Source: Polytrichum commune (taxonomy: Eukaryota > Streptophyta > Polytrichopsida > Polytrichales > Polytrichaceae). From it: a DNA stretch of 64,000 nucleotides. Of this stretch, positions 1 through 11,522 are shown piece after piece. The stretch lies in NCBI GenBank assembly GCA_950295325.1, contig OX485806.1, positions 41,912,001 through 41,976,000 on the forward strand, in the 5' to 3' direction. A program made the translations under genes and the position numbers. Within the stretch, counting starts at the first letter, position 1. Each line of letters starts with the position of its first letter. The notes beneath the pieces were generated by a model, which searched no databases, had not been told where the DNA came from, and saw nothing but the letters and a program-made list of their open reading frames with translations.

Positions 1-601
1 TTATGGACTCCTCCCCAAGCAGCCTTTGACGTTTACAATCAGTTGCAGATGGAGAAGGACGTGCCACAGTATCGTACTTTCTTTGACCCTTGCGTGGCCG
101 CATGTTTGATTGCATTTCCTTTTCGAGTTGCATGTGTCGTTGCTCATGTTCACGCAAGCTAACTCCATCAGTCGTGACATTCCTCAATGGCCACCTGCGG
201 AGGGAGAACCTATGAGTGGGATCCACCTCAGAAGAAACGAGTGACTCCAATATGACAATCCCAACGTCCTCGGTGCCAAGCAGATTTTGATCAATGCAAT
301 CTTGTGGATGGGTGTTACGACAGATACCCTCCGCCACAACAACCCCATTGTCATTAAGAAGTAACACATCCAAATTCACCCATGAAGCTCTTGAAAGCAC
401 GGCACACTCTGGAATGGGACAGTATATGTATATGGAACGCGAAGGTATATCGAAATGCTCTTCATCTGAACTCTCATCCATAGTAGCCTCCCCGACAATG
501 TCTAGCTCTTCCTCAGATGCAGATGGCCAAGTGGCCATGTCTTCTCCAGACGAATACCCTCTTCCAGTATACCCATCCATTTTGCCTACACACATGAACA
601 T
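1..601 (-). CDS. Unrecognised protein, partial at window edge
   Basis: An open frame of 200 codons runs leftward from an ATG at 601 and leaves the window at base 1 without a stop. Later in-frame ATGs lie at 595 and 580; an in-frame TAA lies upstream of 601, so the protein may start at one of these ATGs or the exon may be preceded by an intron. The N-terminal part is acidic (Ser/Glu/Asp clusters, residues about 15-45). It is followed by a compact region with two cysteines (PIPECAVLSR) and a hydrophobic strand-like stretch (DVLLLNDNGVVVAEG), then a basic C-terminal part rich in Arg, Lys and Gln. I cannot assign a family. The middle region loosely recalls the C-terminal plant-transposase regions found in En/Spm-like elements, but that is only an impression. 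The undisrupted frame and balanced composition support real coding. Confidence 0.5.
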   Translation of the reverse strand, partial: MFMCVGKMDGYTGRGYSSGEDMATWPSASEEELDIVGEATMDESSDEEHFDIPSRSIYIYCPIPECAVLSRASWVNLDVLLLNDNGVVVAEGICRNTHPQDCIDQNLLGTEDVGIVILESLVSSEVDPTHRFSLRRWPLRNVTTDGVSLREHEQRHMQLEKEMQSNMRPRKGQRKYDTVARPSPSATDCKRQRLLGEESI

Positions 602-796
602 GGAACCTTGTAAAGAATTGACAAAAGCTATAGGGTCCAATAGAAAAACACAGAAACCTTATCAATTTCGATATCCAGAAAATACTCAACAATTTGTTGT
701 ATGAATATTATATCGATGGGTTCCAAAAAGATGGAGCGCACAACAGTTTATTCAGGATCCGTCTATGCACATCCCCATTGTGTGCATGAGGGTGGG

Positions 797-1667
797 TTTG
801 GGTCGAGCAACCCAAACCTCGTGATAGGATGGGCCTGCTAATCCAGGCCCAACCCGTGACAGGGGTGGGTTTGGGTCGCTCGACCCAAACCTCACAATGG
901 AGGTGGGTTTGGGTCGCTCGACCCAAACCTCACAATGGAGGTGTGTTTGGGTCGAGCGACCCAAACCTCGTGACAGGATGGGCCTGGTAATCCAGACCCA
1001 GCCCTTGATAGGGGTGGGTTTGGGTTGCTCGACCCAAACCTCGTGACAGGATGGGCCTGGTAATCCAGACCCAGCCCTTGATAGGGGTGGGTTTGGGTCG
1101 CTCGACCCAAACCTCGTGACAGGATGGGCCTGCTAATCCAGGCCCAACCCCTGACAGGGGTGGGTTTGGGTCGCTCGCCCCAAACCTCACAATGGAGGTG
1201 TGTTTGGGTCGTGCGACCCAAACCTCATGACAGGATGGGCCTGGCAATCCAGGCCCAGCGCGTGATAGCGGTGGGTTTGGGTCGCTCGACCCAAACCTCA
1301 TAATGGAGGTGGGTTTGGGTCGAGCGACCCAAACCTCGTGACAGGATGGGCCTGCTAATCCAGGCCCAACCCGTGACAGGGGTGGGTTTGGGTCGCTCGA
1401 CCCAAACCTCACAATGGAGGTGTGTTTGGGTCGAGCGACCCAAACCTTGTTACAGGATGGGCCTGCTAATCCAGGCCCAACCCGTGAGAGGGGGTGGGTT
1501 TGGGTCGAGCGACCCAAACCTCGTGACAGGATGGGCTTGCTAATCCAGGCCCAGCCCGTGATAGGGGTGGGTTTGGGTCGCTCGACCCAAACCTCACTAT
1601 GGGGGTGGGTTTGGGTCGAGCGACCCAAACCTCACTATGGGGGTGGGTTTGGGTCGAGCGACCCAAA
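797..1667. repeat. Tandem array of 16 palindromes (family A)
   Basis: Sixteen copies of a 20-bp inverted repeat, consensus TTTGGGTCGCTCGACCCAAA (centre CT or AG), start at 797, 870, 908, 946, 1019, 1092, 1165, 1203, 1276, 1314, 1387, 1425, 1499, 1572, 1610 and 1648. Spacing takes only two values, 38 or 73 bp (once 74). Short spacers read like cctcacaatggaggtggg. Long spacers add a second inverted repeat around GGGCCTG..CCAGGCCC. Because the arms lack stops in every frame, both strands translate into repetitive pseudo-proteins; these are not genes. Confidence 0.95.
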
Positions 1668-2372
1668 CATTCCGCAAATTCCGCCTTAAATTGCGGTAAT
1701 CTTCCATATTCAGCTACGTGGATACTAATTGGAAGAATTCAGGCCGTGCATGGCTGTTGTAATTAGCTACTCATCAACGGATGCATACACGAACCTTGCA
1801 CTCCACCACTACTTGAGAGAGCTTGCAACCATTTCAGAATGGAGAGATGAGAAAAAAAGAGCAAAGTTTGGGGGGTTTGGTACTTTATACTACCCGCCTC
1901 CGCCTTGGCCTTCCTCTTTGGATCCCTTTCCAGCCTGAACGTAAACCCTAAACCTAAGTTCAAACCTTCTGACAGAATTTCCCGCTTCTTGTTGGTAATA
2001 GAGCATCCATATTTAGCTTGCCTCTTCGTGGCGCCAACCATCAAATGACCTTGGACAACTAACCTCCTAATTCCGCTATTAAATAACTACACAAAATATG
2101 ATGTGTGGATTTGATTATATGTAGTGTTGTTACCACCAGTGTCCGAAAAGTTTTTGAAGTTATTGAGGTTAATTGCCTACCTCTTTAAAAGGGCATAGGC
2201 TATTTCCCTCATGGCATAGGTTGCATCCTACAATATCAAATTTTTGTAAGTTGAAAACCTTTTGAGTTTTTAAGTTACCTGCCAATTGCCTTTAAAACTA
2301 ATTTTTAGTAGGTTAAAATCCTTCATATCTTTTAATGTTGTAGGCTTTAAATTCAAAATTTGAGTACTAAGT

Positions 2373-2450
2373 GGTATCCTTGGCAGGAATTGAACCTGGC
2401 TAAGCCCTTCACCACGTTTGAAGGCCAAGGATTAACCAACTCCTTTTTAA
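2373..2450 (-). repeat. tRNA-like / SINE-like fragment
   Basis: On the minus strand there is a T-arm-like stretch CAGGTTCAATTCCTG containing a B-box-like GGTTCAATTCC. It is preceded by GAGTTGGTTAATCC, which resembles an A box. The acceptor stem does not pair convincingly, so this is at most a tRNA pseudogene or a SINE head. Confidence 0.2.
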
Positions 2451-3540
2451 AGAGTTGATTATAAGTTATGAAAGGTTGCTAAAATTCAAATGAGTTTAAG
2501 GGTGAAAGTCCTCACCATCTTCTGATTCAACCTCTATGCGGTGATGGGGCTTGGGCTGTGGTATTTGTAAAGATCGACGGGGAGGGAGTCAGGGCTATTA
2601 TTGATATCCGCCTATGTGCCACTCAAGAGCCCCGAGTATTAGCCTAAAGATATGTACTTAGGCCAACTAATTTCCCAATTTGAAGAAGGATGAATGGCTA
2701 AAATCCGCTCTTTTAAAAACTTTGTAGGCAAAATTTCCTACATGTTTTTTACCACATAGGTTGATATCCTATGTTTTAAAATTGTCCATAGGCTCTTTGT
2801 CCTACACTTTCAAAATTTTATAGGCTAAGTCACAAATTTTGTAGGCTGCATTTACACTAGCCTTAGGCTCTTGGCGGACTATGGTTACCACCCTTACATG
2901 CTCAACATTAATTTTCAATCCTATGACAGTTAGTGTTAGAAGTAAATGTGTTGCTACCTTCTACTCTCACGTATATTTCTTCTTTTCACATCCTTACTAA
3001 CACTAAATTCAAACATGTCAATGCCACATATTACTATAGCTTATATTTAATGTTTATTACTTTCATATGGTTATTGATATATTGTGTATTCACTTGTATT
3101 TAGTGTATCAAACACTAAATATCATACTTATTGTAGTTGTGTTTTGTACCTATAGTTTTTATTGATTTGGCTTGCCAAAAAAAATGTAATCAACTTTATT
3201 TGTTTTAACAAATGTTTGATGAAAAATCTAAACATATATAGTTGTATCTATTCAATGCAAGTTGAGCAGAACATGTCCTTAAATACATGTTGGTGTGTTC
3301 TAGTGTCACTACACTAAATAAGATATTTAGAGATTTATACACTAAATATGAACGCATCTACGACGTAACATAACATACATAACAAACATAACATGAAATG
3401 TAACCAACGTTCATGTTCATGAATTAGACTATTGTGATATCTATATACATTTGTTTTTAGAACCACAAGCGACTTGGCCCCCTCATTTGACCTATGCGCC
3501 ATTCATTTATGGCTTCGAGTGCAACAAGACACATTTATAT

Positions 3541-3573
3541 ACCCTAAACCCTAAACCCTACACCCTACACCCT
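3541..3573. repeat. Interstitial telomere-type repeat
   Basis: Two perfect ACCCTAA units are followed by ACCCTAC and ACACCCT variants. This is the plant-type heptamer (TTTAGGG) read on the other strand, and it supports a plant-lineage genome. It is too short to be a telomere. Confidence 0.7.
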
Positions 3574-4971
3574 CGTAGTTGTTCAGGGTTGCTTCCCACG
3601 GGTAGGTCACTTAGTGCATTTTAAAAACGACGTGCGGCATAATATAGAGAGGATTGAAATCATTTGAAATAAAAATTATAAAGGAATTCCAAATAATGAA
3701 GGGGCCATTAAATGTAGACAATCCCATTATAAGTAAGTTAGATGGACATAAAATGTGGGCCATTATTTTTTTGTAAAATTAATATAGGGGCTGAAGATAA
3801 GGTTCCTAGAAGGTATGTTTAGTATAATGTTTGCTATGGTCTCCTATGTGTTTTCTTCATAACTTTGTTTGCAATGATATTATTGTTTGCACCCTTCTTT
3901 GTTTCCATGGTTTCCCTTAACAGGAAGTAGATTAGCTTTTATTACTTAAAAGGAATATAGAGTACAAAAAATTGCAGTGACTTGGACAATATAAGTAATG
4001 GAAGGGTGCAAACAAATGGGCCATTTTTGAAATTCAAGTAATTATAGGGAGGCTTTAATTCAACCCTTGAAGGTAAATAGCCCCAAAACAAAAAACCCTG
4101 AGCCGCACGTGGTGCACAAAAATGCCTTAGAGTGACCTACCCGTGTGGCTTCCATATAGAACACCATCTACTGTAATTTGTGCCTCATTTCCTAATAAGA
4201 TATGTTGTTTAATATATGTGGAGGGATCATCCAACAACAAAGTGATTGCTTAAATGGCTTCATATAATGTTGAACTCCACATATTAGTATTTGATAGCTT
4301 CATATTTGTATACATGGTGCTTCTTTCATTTACTATCACTATATTCAATATTTGTAGACTTTATCTTGTCTCAACTAAATATATGAACAACAACAACATT
4401 GTCTAATGTTTGGGTCGTCCTACCTAAACCATCTTCATATGAGTTCTTAATTGGGTTCTTTAGCAAAAACACCCGCTTCAATATATTTGTATCTCATAAA
4501 TATGTAAACTTGTAAATAAGTATGTTAATGTTCCATCATGCTATAAATCAAACAACATCTTTGTTGCTTTTCGCAAACAACAATGATATTAAGTTGTCAA
4601 CACTTAATATTGCATAATTCCATATTATAATGAATGACACTACATAAACTTGTATAATTAGATTTAGTTCAATGGTATGTGTTAACGGATCCATCGTAGG
4701 CTATAGCATTGTCCTTTACCAACAACCTTCATAGATAATTACAATATATAACTCGAAACCATTCATTGTGTAAATGGTTACCATAGTTATATTATTCCAT
4801 TATGTAATTGCCTACGAGGATTGCAATATAATTATTAAATACTCCTCTTAGTCTAGTATCTATCATTCTCGATTCATGCATATGTGTAGATTACTAAAAT
4901 TACAAAACCAATACAGTTTCATTATTTGATATTAGCAAATCCATCGGGGGACCATTAAATTAAAAACCTTA

Positions 4972-5460
4972 GGCTATAAAGGTTTTTTAGTATCCTCAAG
5001 GATGGTATGGGATAGGTGGCTAAAGGATACCCACCTGCGAGGCCTATCGACCGTCGATGGGCCTGGGGCTCTCCAATGGCTCAGATTGTGTATTCGTTTG
5101 GGCCATGGAGCGCCCCGTGACACGTGGCGGCCATGAGCCGAACGGACACGAAAGGCGCCGGCCCGAATGGGTCCCGCCCTTGAGTGACCTTCCCCCTTTC
5201 ACTCTCCCCTCCGCACTTTCTCCTTCTCTCTCCTCCGCTCCAAGCTCCTCCTCCTTTGTACGTTCCTCATACTTTCTGGAGGCGCCGCCGCTCTTGAAAG
5301 CGCCGCCTCCTCCCTTGCATTCTCTCTCTCCTTGTCGAACTCGCATTCCCTCTCTCCTTCCCTCTTCATCATTATCTCATTCTCTCTTTCACTCCTCCTC
5401 TTCTTTTGATCTATTTTGTTGTTCATTGAGTGCGCATTGACCGAGTTCTGAGTGTAGTAT
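4972..5460 (+). promoter_or_regulatory. Possible promoter and CT-rich 5' leader of the 6.8-kb gene
   Basis: A TATA-like CTATAAAGG lies near 4973. It is followed by a GC-rich stretch and then a strongly CT-rich stretch at 5200-5410, typical of plant 5' leaders. The open frame 5057-5440 through it is low-complexity and probably untranslated. The next coding start (6778) directly follows a polypyrimidine tract ending in CAG, so a leader intron from about 5450 to 6777 is inferred. Confidence 0.3.
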
Positions 5461-5998
5461 GAGTTTAGGGTTTGTTTTTGTATTAAAGTCTATACATTTT
5501 AGCCATTTCAGAACGTCTTTGTTGTTTTGGAGTGTGAGTGTTGTTTCAAAGTGGTTGTGTCAGTTCCTCCTGGTCTTAGAAACATTCATGTGTGAGTGTA
5601 GAGTGATTTCGGAATTAGAATGATTGTTCGAAAATCAGGATGCATGTGTGGCCTTCAGATAGCTTCTTTGTTCATGTTTGTAAACACTTGTTACATTCAG
5701 AGTGAATGTTTGTGAGGCGTTCTTAGTTTTCTGATATCCAATCCTTTCTAGAATCAGCTTCCAAGACTAGCTTGTTAGAACTGCTTCCAACAGCAGCTTG
5801 TTGTGTAGTTTGCAAAGCAAGGTGATTTCTTCAACTTCTTTATGTGTGTCAATTTCTTTAGAGTTTCGCAGCATCTACAATGCATAAGCATTGTATATGC
5901 TGCGTAAACACATTATAAAGGTCTCTGGAATCAAAAGTGTTTCGAGAGACGACCCAAACTTCAGTTTGAAACCCTAAAACACTAAACTCTGCAGCTGG

Positions 5999-6752
5999 TT
6001 TGGGTAGAGCGACCCAAACTCTCCAGCTGGTTTGGATCGTTCGACCCAAACTCTAAAGATGGTTTGGGTCGTTCGACCCAAACTAGCAGATGCTCTGGGT
6101 CGTGGGCGCCAATCCATCTGCAGAGTTTGGGTCGCTCGACCCAAACCATAAGCATTGTTTGGGTCTAGGGTTTAGCCAAACTCCGCATCAAATGTTCATT
6201 TATAATTAATTTAATCATCATCTTGGGTGAATATCTAACCCTATCGACCCAATCCATCTGCAGAGTTTGGGTCGCTCGACCCAAACTAGCACATGCTTTG
6301 GGTCGCTCGACCCAATCCATCTGCAGAGTTTGGGTCGTTCGACCCAAACAGCGCATGAAATGGTAATTCATAATTTAGGTAATTATCATCTTGGGTATGA
6401 TCTAAGGCCATAGCCGATCATTCCATACCGCTACAAAGTTTGGGTCGAACGACCCAAACTTTGCGTAAATTTTTACTGCTTACGAACAATACTTACACTT
6501 ATAAACAACAACTCAAACACCCAAGCAATAATGAAATGACCCACAACTAGAACAGTAGCTCGTGATGATTGTTGTATCCATGAACTTAAAGATTGGTTTT
6601 CGTAGCCAAATAATATATTATTCATTAGCCATTGTAGGCACAGGTTTGGGTCGTTCGACCCAAACCTGTGAAAAGTAACCCCATATATAAATGTTACTAA
6701 ACCCAGACATAAGCCTATATGATTTGAAAGAGTTTGGGTCGCCCGACCGAAA
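5999..6752. repeat. Dispersed palindromes of family A in the leader intron
   Basis: Copies, some with mismatches, start at 5999, 6031, 6063, 6126, 6266, 6297, 6329, 6439, 6645 and 6733. Arms are TTTGGGTCG / CGACCCAAA. The central two bases vary (CT, AG, TT, AA), while the arms are mostly kept. Spacing here is irregular, unlike the 0.8-1.7 kb array. Confidence 0.85.
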
Positions 6753-8130
6753 CTAACATATGTATTTCTACTTGCAGATGCCCCCCAAGAAAAGACCTGG
6801 AGAACGATGGTTCAAGCCGGCACCAGACGCGATCTGGCAGGAGCACGAAACTCCTAAAAACCAATCCTACGTAGCAAAAGAAGACCTTGTAATTGCATGG
6901 TCTTTTCTTGTAGTAAAGGCAGCTCAATTCAAAATCCTCCTTGTTTTGAAGGTTGGCACGGAGGAGCAACACACATGGGATGCTTTGACGGGATGGGAGG
7001 TGGCATCAGTTCATGCTCTAGGAGAGCACGTTGACGTCATCCTGGAAAACTCTTCTCTGGAAAATGTGCACATGTTCATGCATGAGCAAGCCGAGCCATT
7101 CGATCCGGTATACGTGAAGGAATCCTGCGCTGAGCCAGACATTGTTAAACCGGATACAATCTTCATAGATGCGATCATTTCAAACACGAAGGTTGCAACC
7201 AGGTTCACTAAACTTAAGCAGGCAATCAACGCAATAAACAAGACCCAGCAAAGCAAGTCAAAATCTCAACAAGCTGTGAGGCGCAAGGCGACTGCTGAAG
7301 AGGGCGCAGGGTCGTCAAGACCTCAAACAGTGAGGAAGCCCCGACCGGTTCCAGCTGACTCGAGGAGAACAACACCTACGGCAACTCCTGTTGATAGTGA
7401 AACACCGACGCCATCACAAAGCCGGCAGACGACACCATCTAAGAGGCCGAGAGAGTCAGTATCTGCCATGACAGATGAGCCTGTTTCACCGGAGCTACGT
7501 ATGCCCAAGCCCGGGGAAGGAGTGGAGCCATCGGAGATCCAGAAAATACTCAACAATTTCGACACCAAGTGTTTACATTGTTTTTTCATGGGCAGAGAAT
7601 TCAAGTTTGATGTCAACATCGCACAATGCCACCTAGCGCCACCAGAGAAGTGCGTTCGGGCAAAGGAAGATGCGTATGTTGATTGGTTAATCGCCCAGAT
7701 GGTGAGCGACCAGTTTAAACATGATAGGCAGACTATTGTTGTCATGCCTCAGGGACACAAAAGAATGCCTACACCGGATATGTGGCCTTCTATAGAGAAA
7801 GGCGATTTTTGGCTGATTGACGGTCAGCACAGTGTTGAAGCTTCAAAGAAACTTCAACTGATGACGGAGTGGAATGATCCTAATGGTCTAAAGGAAAAAT
7901 TGAAGGTATGGAAGGCATTGGTCGTGTGGTCGGACGACGAAACCCGGCTGAGCGATATCTCCCGCTATTTCAACATGAATAACAAGAAGCGGGCATATCA
8001 AGCTTCTTGGATTAGGAACATCATGGCATCGCGGGATGTGTGGGAGTTCTACGGCCGGCCTCCCAAGGAAAGGGAGAATGCAAAAGACAAGAATCCAAAG
8101 TGGGAGGTGAGCATTGTTTCTCAAACAGAG

Positions 8131-8370
8131 TTTGGGTCGCTCGACCCAAACTTTGGGTTTCTTCATACAGTTTGGGTCGCTCGACCCAAACTTTGCGTTT
8201 CTTCATACAGTTTGGGTCGCTCGACCCAAACTTTGCGTTTCTTCATACAGTTTGGGTCGCTCGACCCAAACCTTGTGTTTCTTCATACAGTTTGGGTCGC
8301 TCGACCCAAACCTTGTGTTTCTTCATACAGTTTGGGTCGCTCGACCCAAACCTTGTGTTTTAGTTTGTGT
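8131..8370. repeat. Perfect 40-bp tandem repeat of palindrome A (intron 1)
   Basis: Six units start at 8131, 8171, 8211, 8251, 8291 and 8331. Each is TTTGGGTCGCTCGACCCAAA followed by a 20-bp spacer ending cttcatacag. The palindrome is identical in all six; only the spacer varies by one or two bases. It lies wholly inside the intron 8107-8459. Confidence 0.95.
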
Positions 8371-9821
8371 TTGTCTACGCAGTTTGTTGTTCATTATTTT
8401 TCTTCTTTGTTTGGAAACAACATATTGAGAATTAACACGCATTCTATGCTCTTGTGCAGCTTTTCAAATACCAAATGATAAACAAGTTCTCCTCAATTGA
8501 CAATTCAAGTCACAAGCAAAAGAAGTACAATGAGCTAAGAGGAGAGATCTACTTGATTACATCATCCGACATGGTTTGGCAGAAGTGGAAGACAGTGTTT
8601 GAGAAACATGAGACAGGGGATCTCATGGATCCTGACACATGCAACCTCTTCAACTCGTCCTCTCGATTCAAGGCGATGAAGCCTCTCATGAGAGAATTCT
8701 TTAGAAGTCTGCAAGGTCTTTCGGAGGCGGAAATGGGGAAGGCGGCAACGCACATCTTGCACAACAACCCGACCCCTAAGAGATTTTGGGTGTACCCCAA
8801 AATAGTCTTCACCAAGCCGAAATCCTTTGTTCCTTCATGCTACACAATGAAGGAATGGGCGGAGAATAGGAAGAAGAAAACAACGATCGTCCAGGAGCTG
8901 CAGAAGCTAATCCCGGAAAAGAACATTTTTGTCGATGACGAGGTGAACGAGGTGAACTGGAGAGCGTTCAAGGCTGAATACAACTTCACCAGTGCATCCA
9001 TGGCAGCTCTGATCAGGGAGGCAGGAGAAGACTTTCTAAAGTCAAAACTGGTGAAGGGTGGGAAGAACCTGGCTCTTCCAGAACACTCGACGCGTGCCTT
9101 CTCAAACTTTATAAAGGAGAAGAAGATTGTAAGTTTTGAAGGGGATGCGCATTTCAACCTTGTCGCTTTTGACCCTATTAAAATCCAGGGATGGCCCGGC
9201 CTTGATTCCAGGAAAGAAATACGAGTAAGAGCAGCGGACCGGTTCCCCTTTGGTATAATAGACTTCCGGAGCATTCCTGGGAGTACGTTTGAGGGCACAA
9301 TGGGTACACCCTTCTACGAGCCCTTCATGTCGAAGTTCGTGGAGTATGCAAGCCCTAAGCTTAGGGAGGTCGATATGTGGCTGTGGATAGTAGAGGATAG
9401 GAGAGCAGAGTAGGTGTATGAAATTGTGAGGAAATTGCAGCCTGAGTATGCGGTGTCTAAGTCTCACTACATTGCTGCACCGGCGGAGGGGGTGTACACG
9501 ACACTAAAGGACAAGAAAACCAAAGTCATGAATTTGTTGTGCTTGTACTTTGTGTTCAAAGCAACCTTGCTGAAGGTGGAGAACCACCCCATAACCCGGA
9601 TGCAGAAACTATTCCAAGTTCCAGAAGGCCTGGGCGCAAGTAAGTCCCTCTACGACGAGGCAAAATATGCCATATACCATTCGGACGAGTTGCGGATGGA
9701 ATTCTATCTCCGAATAATGAGGGCCTTGACGAGAAGAGGGGACTGTATATTCAACGTCTTCGGCGGCACCAAGCCCGTCTTCGCTGGCATGGTAAGCTCC
9801 TTACCATAATTGTTTTCATAG

Positions 9822-9949
9822 TTTGGGTCGAGCGACCCAAACTAACACCGATGCTAGTTTGGGTCGCTCGACCCAAACTAACACCGATGCTAGTTTGGGT
9901 CGCTCGACCCAAACTAACACTGATGCTAGTTTGGGTCGCTCGACCCAAA
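9822..9949. repeat. Perfect 36-bp tandem repeat of palindrome A (intron 2)
   Basis: Four units start at 9822, 9858, 9894 and 9930 with a spacer ctaacaccgatgctag. The first has centre AG, the other three CT. The repeat lies wholly inside the intron 9792-10049. Confidence 0.95.
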
Positions 9950-11179
9950 CTATAACCTTTGCAATTGATATTAGGTCTTGTATGTACTTCCCCTTTTCGG
10001 TGGAATCACATGTTATGCCATATAATAACATCTGGTGGGATTTCTGCAGATGCTGGGGCTGAACGTGTACAGCTATGTAGACCTTAATGACATCCAATTC
10101 TACAAGGCCCAAAAATCATTGGCGAAGAAGATGGATATACTAGACTGGATCCCTGGGAGCTACGCCGAGGAGACTGTTGAAGGGGGTGAGAGCCCGCTGG
10201 ATAAGGCGAGGCGTGTCAACCCTGAAGAATTGGCCATAAAGGTTCCAGTTGCTGTACCAGAGCCTCTGGTCCAAGTGCATCCAGGCACATCCTCTCGGCG
10301 ACCGCGTGACGAGGAGGGGGAGGAGGAGGAGGAGGATGAGGAGGTGGAAGAGGAGGAAGAAGAGGCTAAAGTGGAGGGCGAGGTCGAAGAAGGGGGAACA
10401 GGCTTCACTCAGGAATCTGAAGCCCCTCAACGAAAGAAGGCAATGCGGGTAGCAACTCCACAAAGTAAGTTGGTGCCCGTCCTGACGGTTGATGATGCCC
10501 GCGACATGTACTCCAGGGATGCGACTGCCGCGTTCAGGGAGAGGAGGAAACTAAAAGGCAAGAAACTCTATGGCGAATATGCCATCGAGGAGACAATTGC
10601 CATTAGCAGCGAAGACGAGGACGACATGGAGCTCGCGAAACGGCTCAGGTCGGACCCTCCCTCTCCAGGTGCCTTCGCAGGGATGGTGAAGGTGAAGCCG
10701 GAAGTCCTCACCGTGCAAGAAGCCAACGAGAAGATGTTAAGGGACGAAGAACAACGCGTCCGCTTGCAAAAGGCCGCTGCTGAAGAACCCTCAGTGCGGA
10801 ACGAAGTGGCAGAGCTAAGGGCTCTCCTATTGGAGCAAGAGCGACTGCGGGCATTGGCGCAACCTCCAACTAGTGCGGACTTGATCACGCAAGTGATTCG
10901 AGGCATGTGGGCGCAGGGTTTGGTGGTGGCTCCCCCGGGCTCATTTCCACACTTGCCCCCCGGCTTCCCTCCCCAGAACATTCCTCCGCAGCCCGTGCCG
11001 CAATCCTCCTTCAGCTTTCAGCACATGGTTCCCCCCACGTCCGTCCGTATCCGCCGGTTCAACAAGCGGATGACCCCAATATATGGCGCCTTCCCGGGTC
11101 TTCTAGACCTGTGACCCCCCCACCACTTCGGCCGCCCCTAGTGATCCCCCCGCCCCATCAGCAGGACGACCCCCACATG

Positions 11180-11199
11180 TTTGGGTCGGCCGACCCAAA
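11180..11199. repeat. Palindrome A inside coding sequence
   Basis: A fully self-complementary copy, TTTGGGTCGGCCGACCCAAA, lies in the proline-rich tail of locus 1 and is read as FGSADPN. Its length keeps the surrounding frame open. Confidence 0.85.
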
Positions 11200-11502
11200 C
11201 CCCGTTACCGCTCAGTCTTCAATGGACCAGCATGGGTCTGAAAAAGACACACCCATGCCTGATGTTGAAGGTCCTCGAGGGCCTGGTGATACCTCTACTC
11301 CTATCCCAATCGATGAACCTATGCATGATGCACATGCGGAGGTTGGGTTAGGAGAAGGTCCTGACACTGAGCGCTTGCAGGAGAGGGGTGCTGACATCGT
11401 CGGAGAAGGCGGTGGCAAGAGAGAACGACAAGCGGAGGCGGTGGAGGCTTCCATGGCGTCCAGGCATGACCAGGGAGAGGTAATACACTGAGACCTCCTC
11501 AG

Positions 11503-11522
11503 TTTGGGTCGCTCGACCCAAA
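11503..11522. repeat. Single palindrome A in intron 3
   Basis: One perfect copy (TTTGGGTCGCTCGACCCAAA) lies just inside the intron 11480-11968. It is the last perfect copy in the window; only decayed versions follow (13363 and 13880-14130). Confidence 0.9.

Larger units (their letters stand above)
1668..5040. other. AT-rich region without a gene
   Basis: No credible coding region was found. Short open frames at 1729-1938 (+) and 1763-2044 (-) overlap each other and have no recognisable motif. The stretch holds a tRNA-like fragment near 2373-2450, a short telomere-type repeat at 3541-3573, and near 4405-4500 a degenerate palindrome of family A followed by about 70 bp that resembles sequence at 14125-14200 beside the copia remnant. 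Confidence 0.6.
6778..11479 (+). pseudogene. ParB-like/DGQH domain + methyltransferase-like protein (locus 1)
   Basis: Three exons are read as 6778-8106, 8460-9791 and 10050-11479, all phase 0 with GT..AG introns. The start at 6778 directly follows CAG of a polypyrimidine tract. Residues about 340-370 hold GDFWLIDGQHSVEASKKL, a ParB/DGQHR-like signature. Exon 2 ends with a methyltransferase-like part: IIDFRSIPG aligns with the degenerate motif IV of the other three loci (LVDQPEGLPIPG in locus 3), and GDCIFNVFGGTK at the exon 2/3 junction resembles the FxGxG motif I. Exon 3 adds a long acidic run (Glu-rich, 10310-10390), a coiled-coil-like stretch and a Pro/Gln-rich tail. Two lesions are visible. 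An in-frame TAG at 9411-9413 could be CAG to TAG. A one-base loss in the C run 11031-11036 shifts the reading frame. The final exon joins in frame to the FCP1 exon at 11969, so both may be one gene. DNA or RNA modification is a guess; activity is doubtful. Confidence 0.6.

Noticed and set aside
797-1667. CRISPR-like array
   Set aside because: The repeats are palindromic and regularly spaced, but spacers are near-identical to one another, there are no cas genes, and the genome is eukaryotic.
752-1689. Long open frames on both strands through the palindrome array
   Set aside because: They translate the repeat itself (VWVERPKP, LGRSTQTH periodicities) in all frames because the palindrome lacks stops; there is no independent coding signal.
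2373-2450. Functional tRNA gene
   Set aside because: Only T-arm/B-box resemblance; no cloverleaf with a paired acceptor stem could be drawn.
5057-5440. 127-codon frame in the CT-rich stretch
   Set aside because: Ser/Pro/Leu low complexity dictated by CT-repeats, with an opposite-strand frame equally open; better explained as a 5' leader.
8454-8478. Read-through of exon 1 of locus 1 into the intron as one long protein
   Set aside because: The frame continues only because the palindromes lack stops; clear GTGAG and TTGTGCAG splice sites bracket the palindromes and the exon 2 protein continues the domain.
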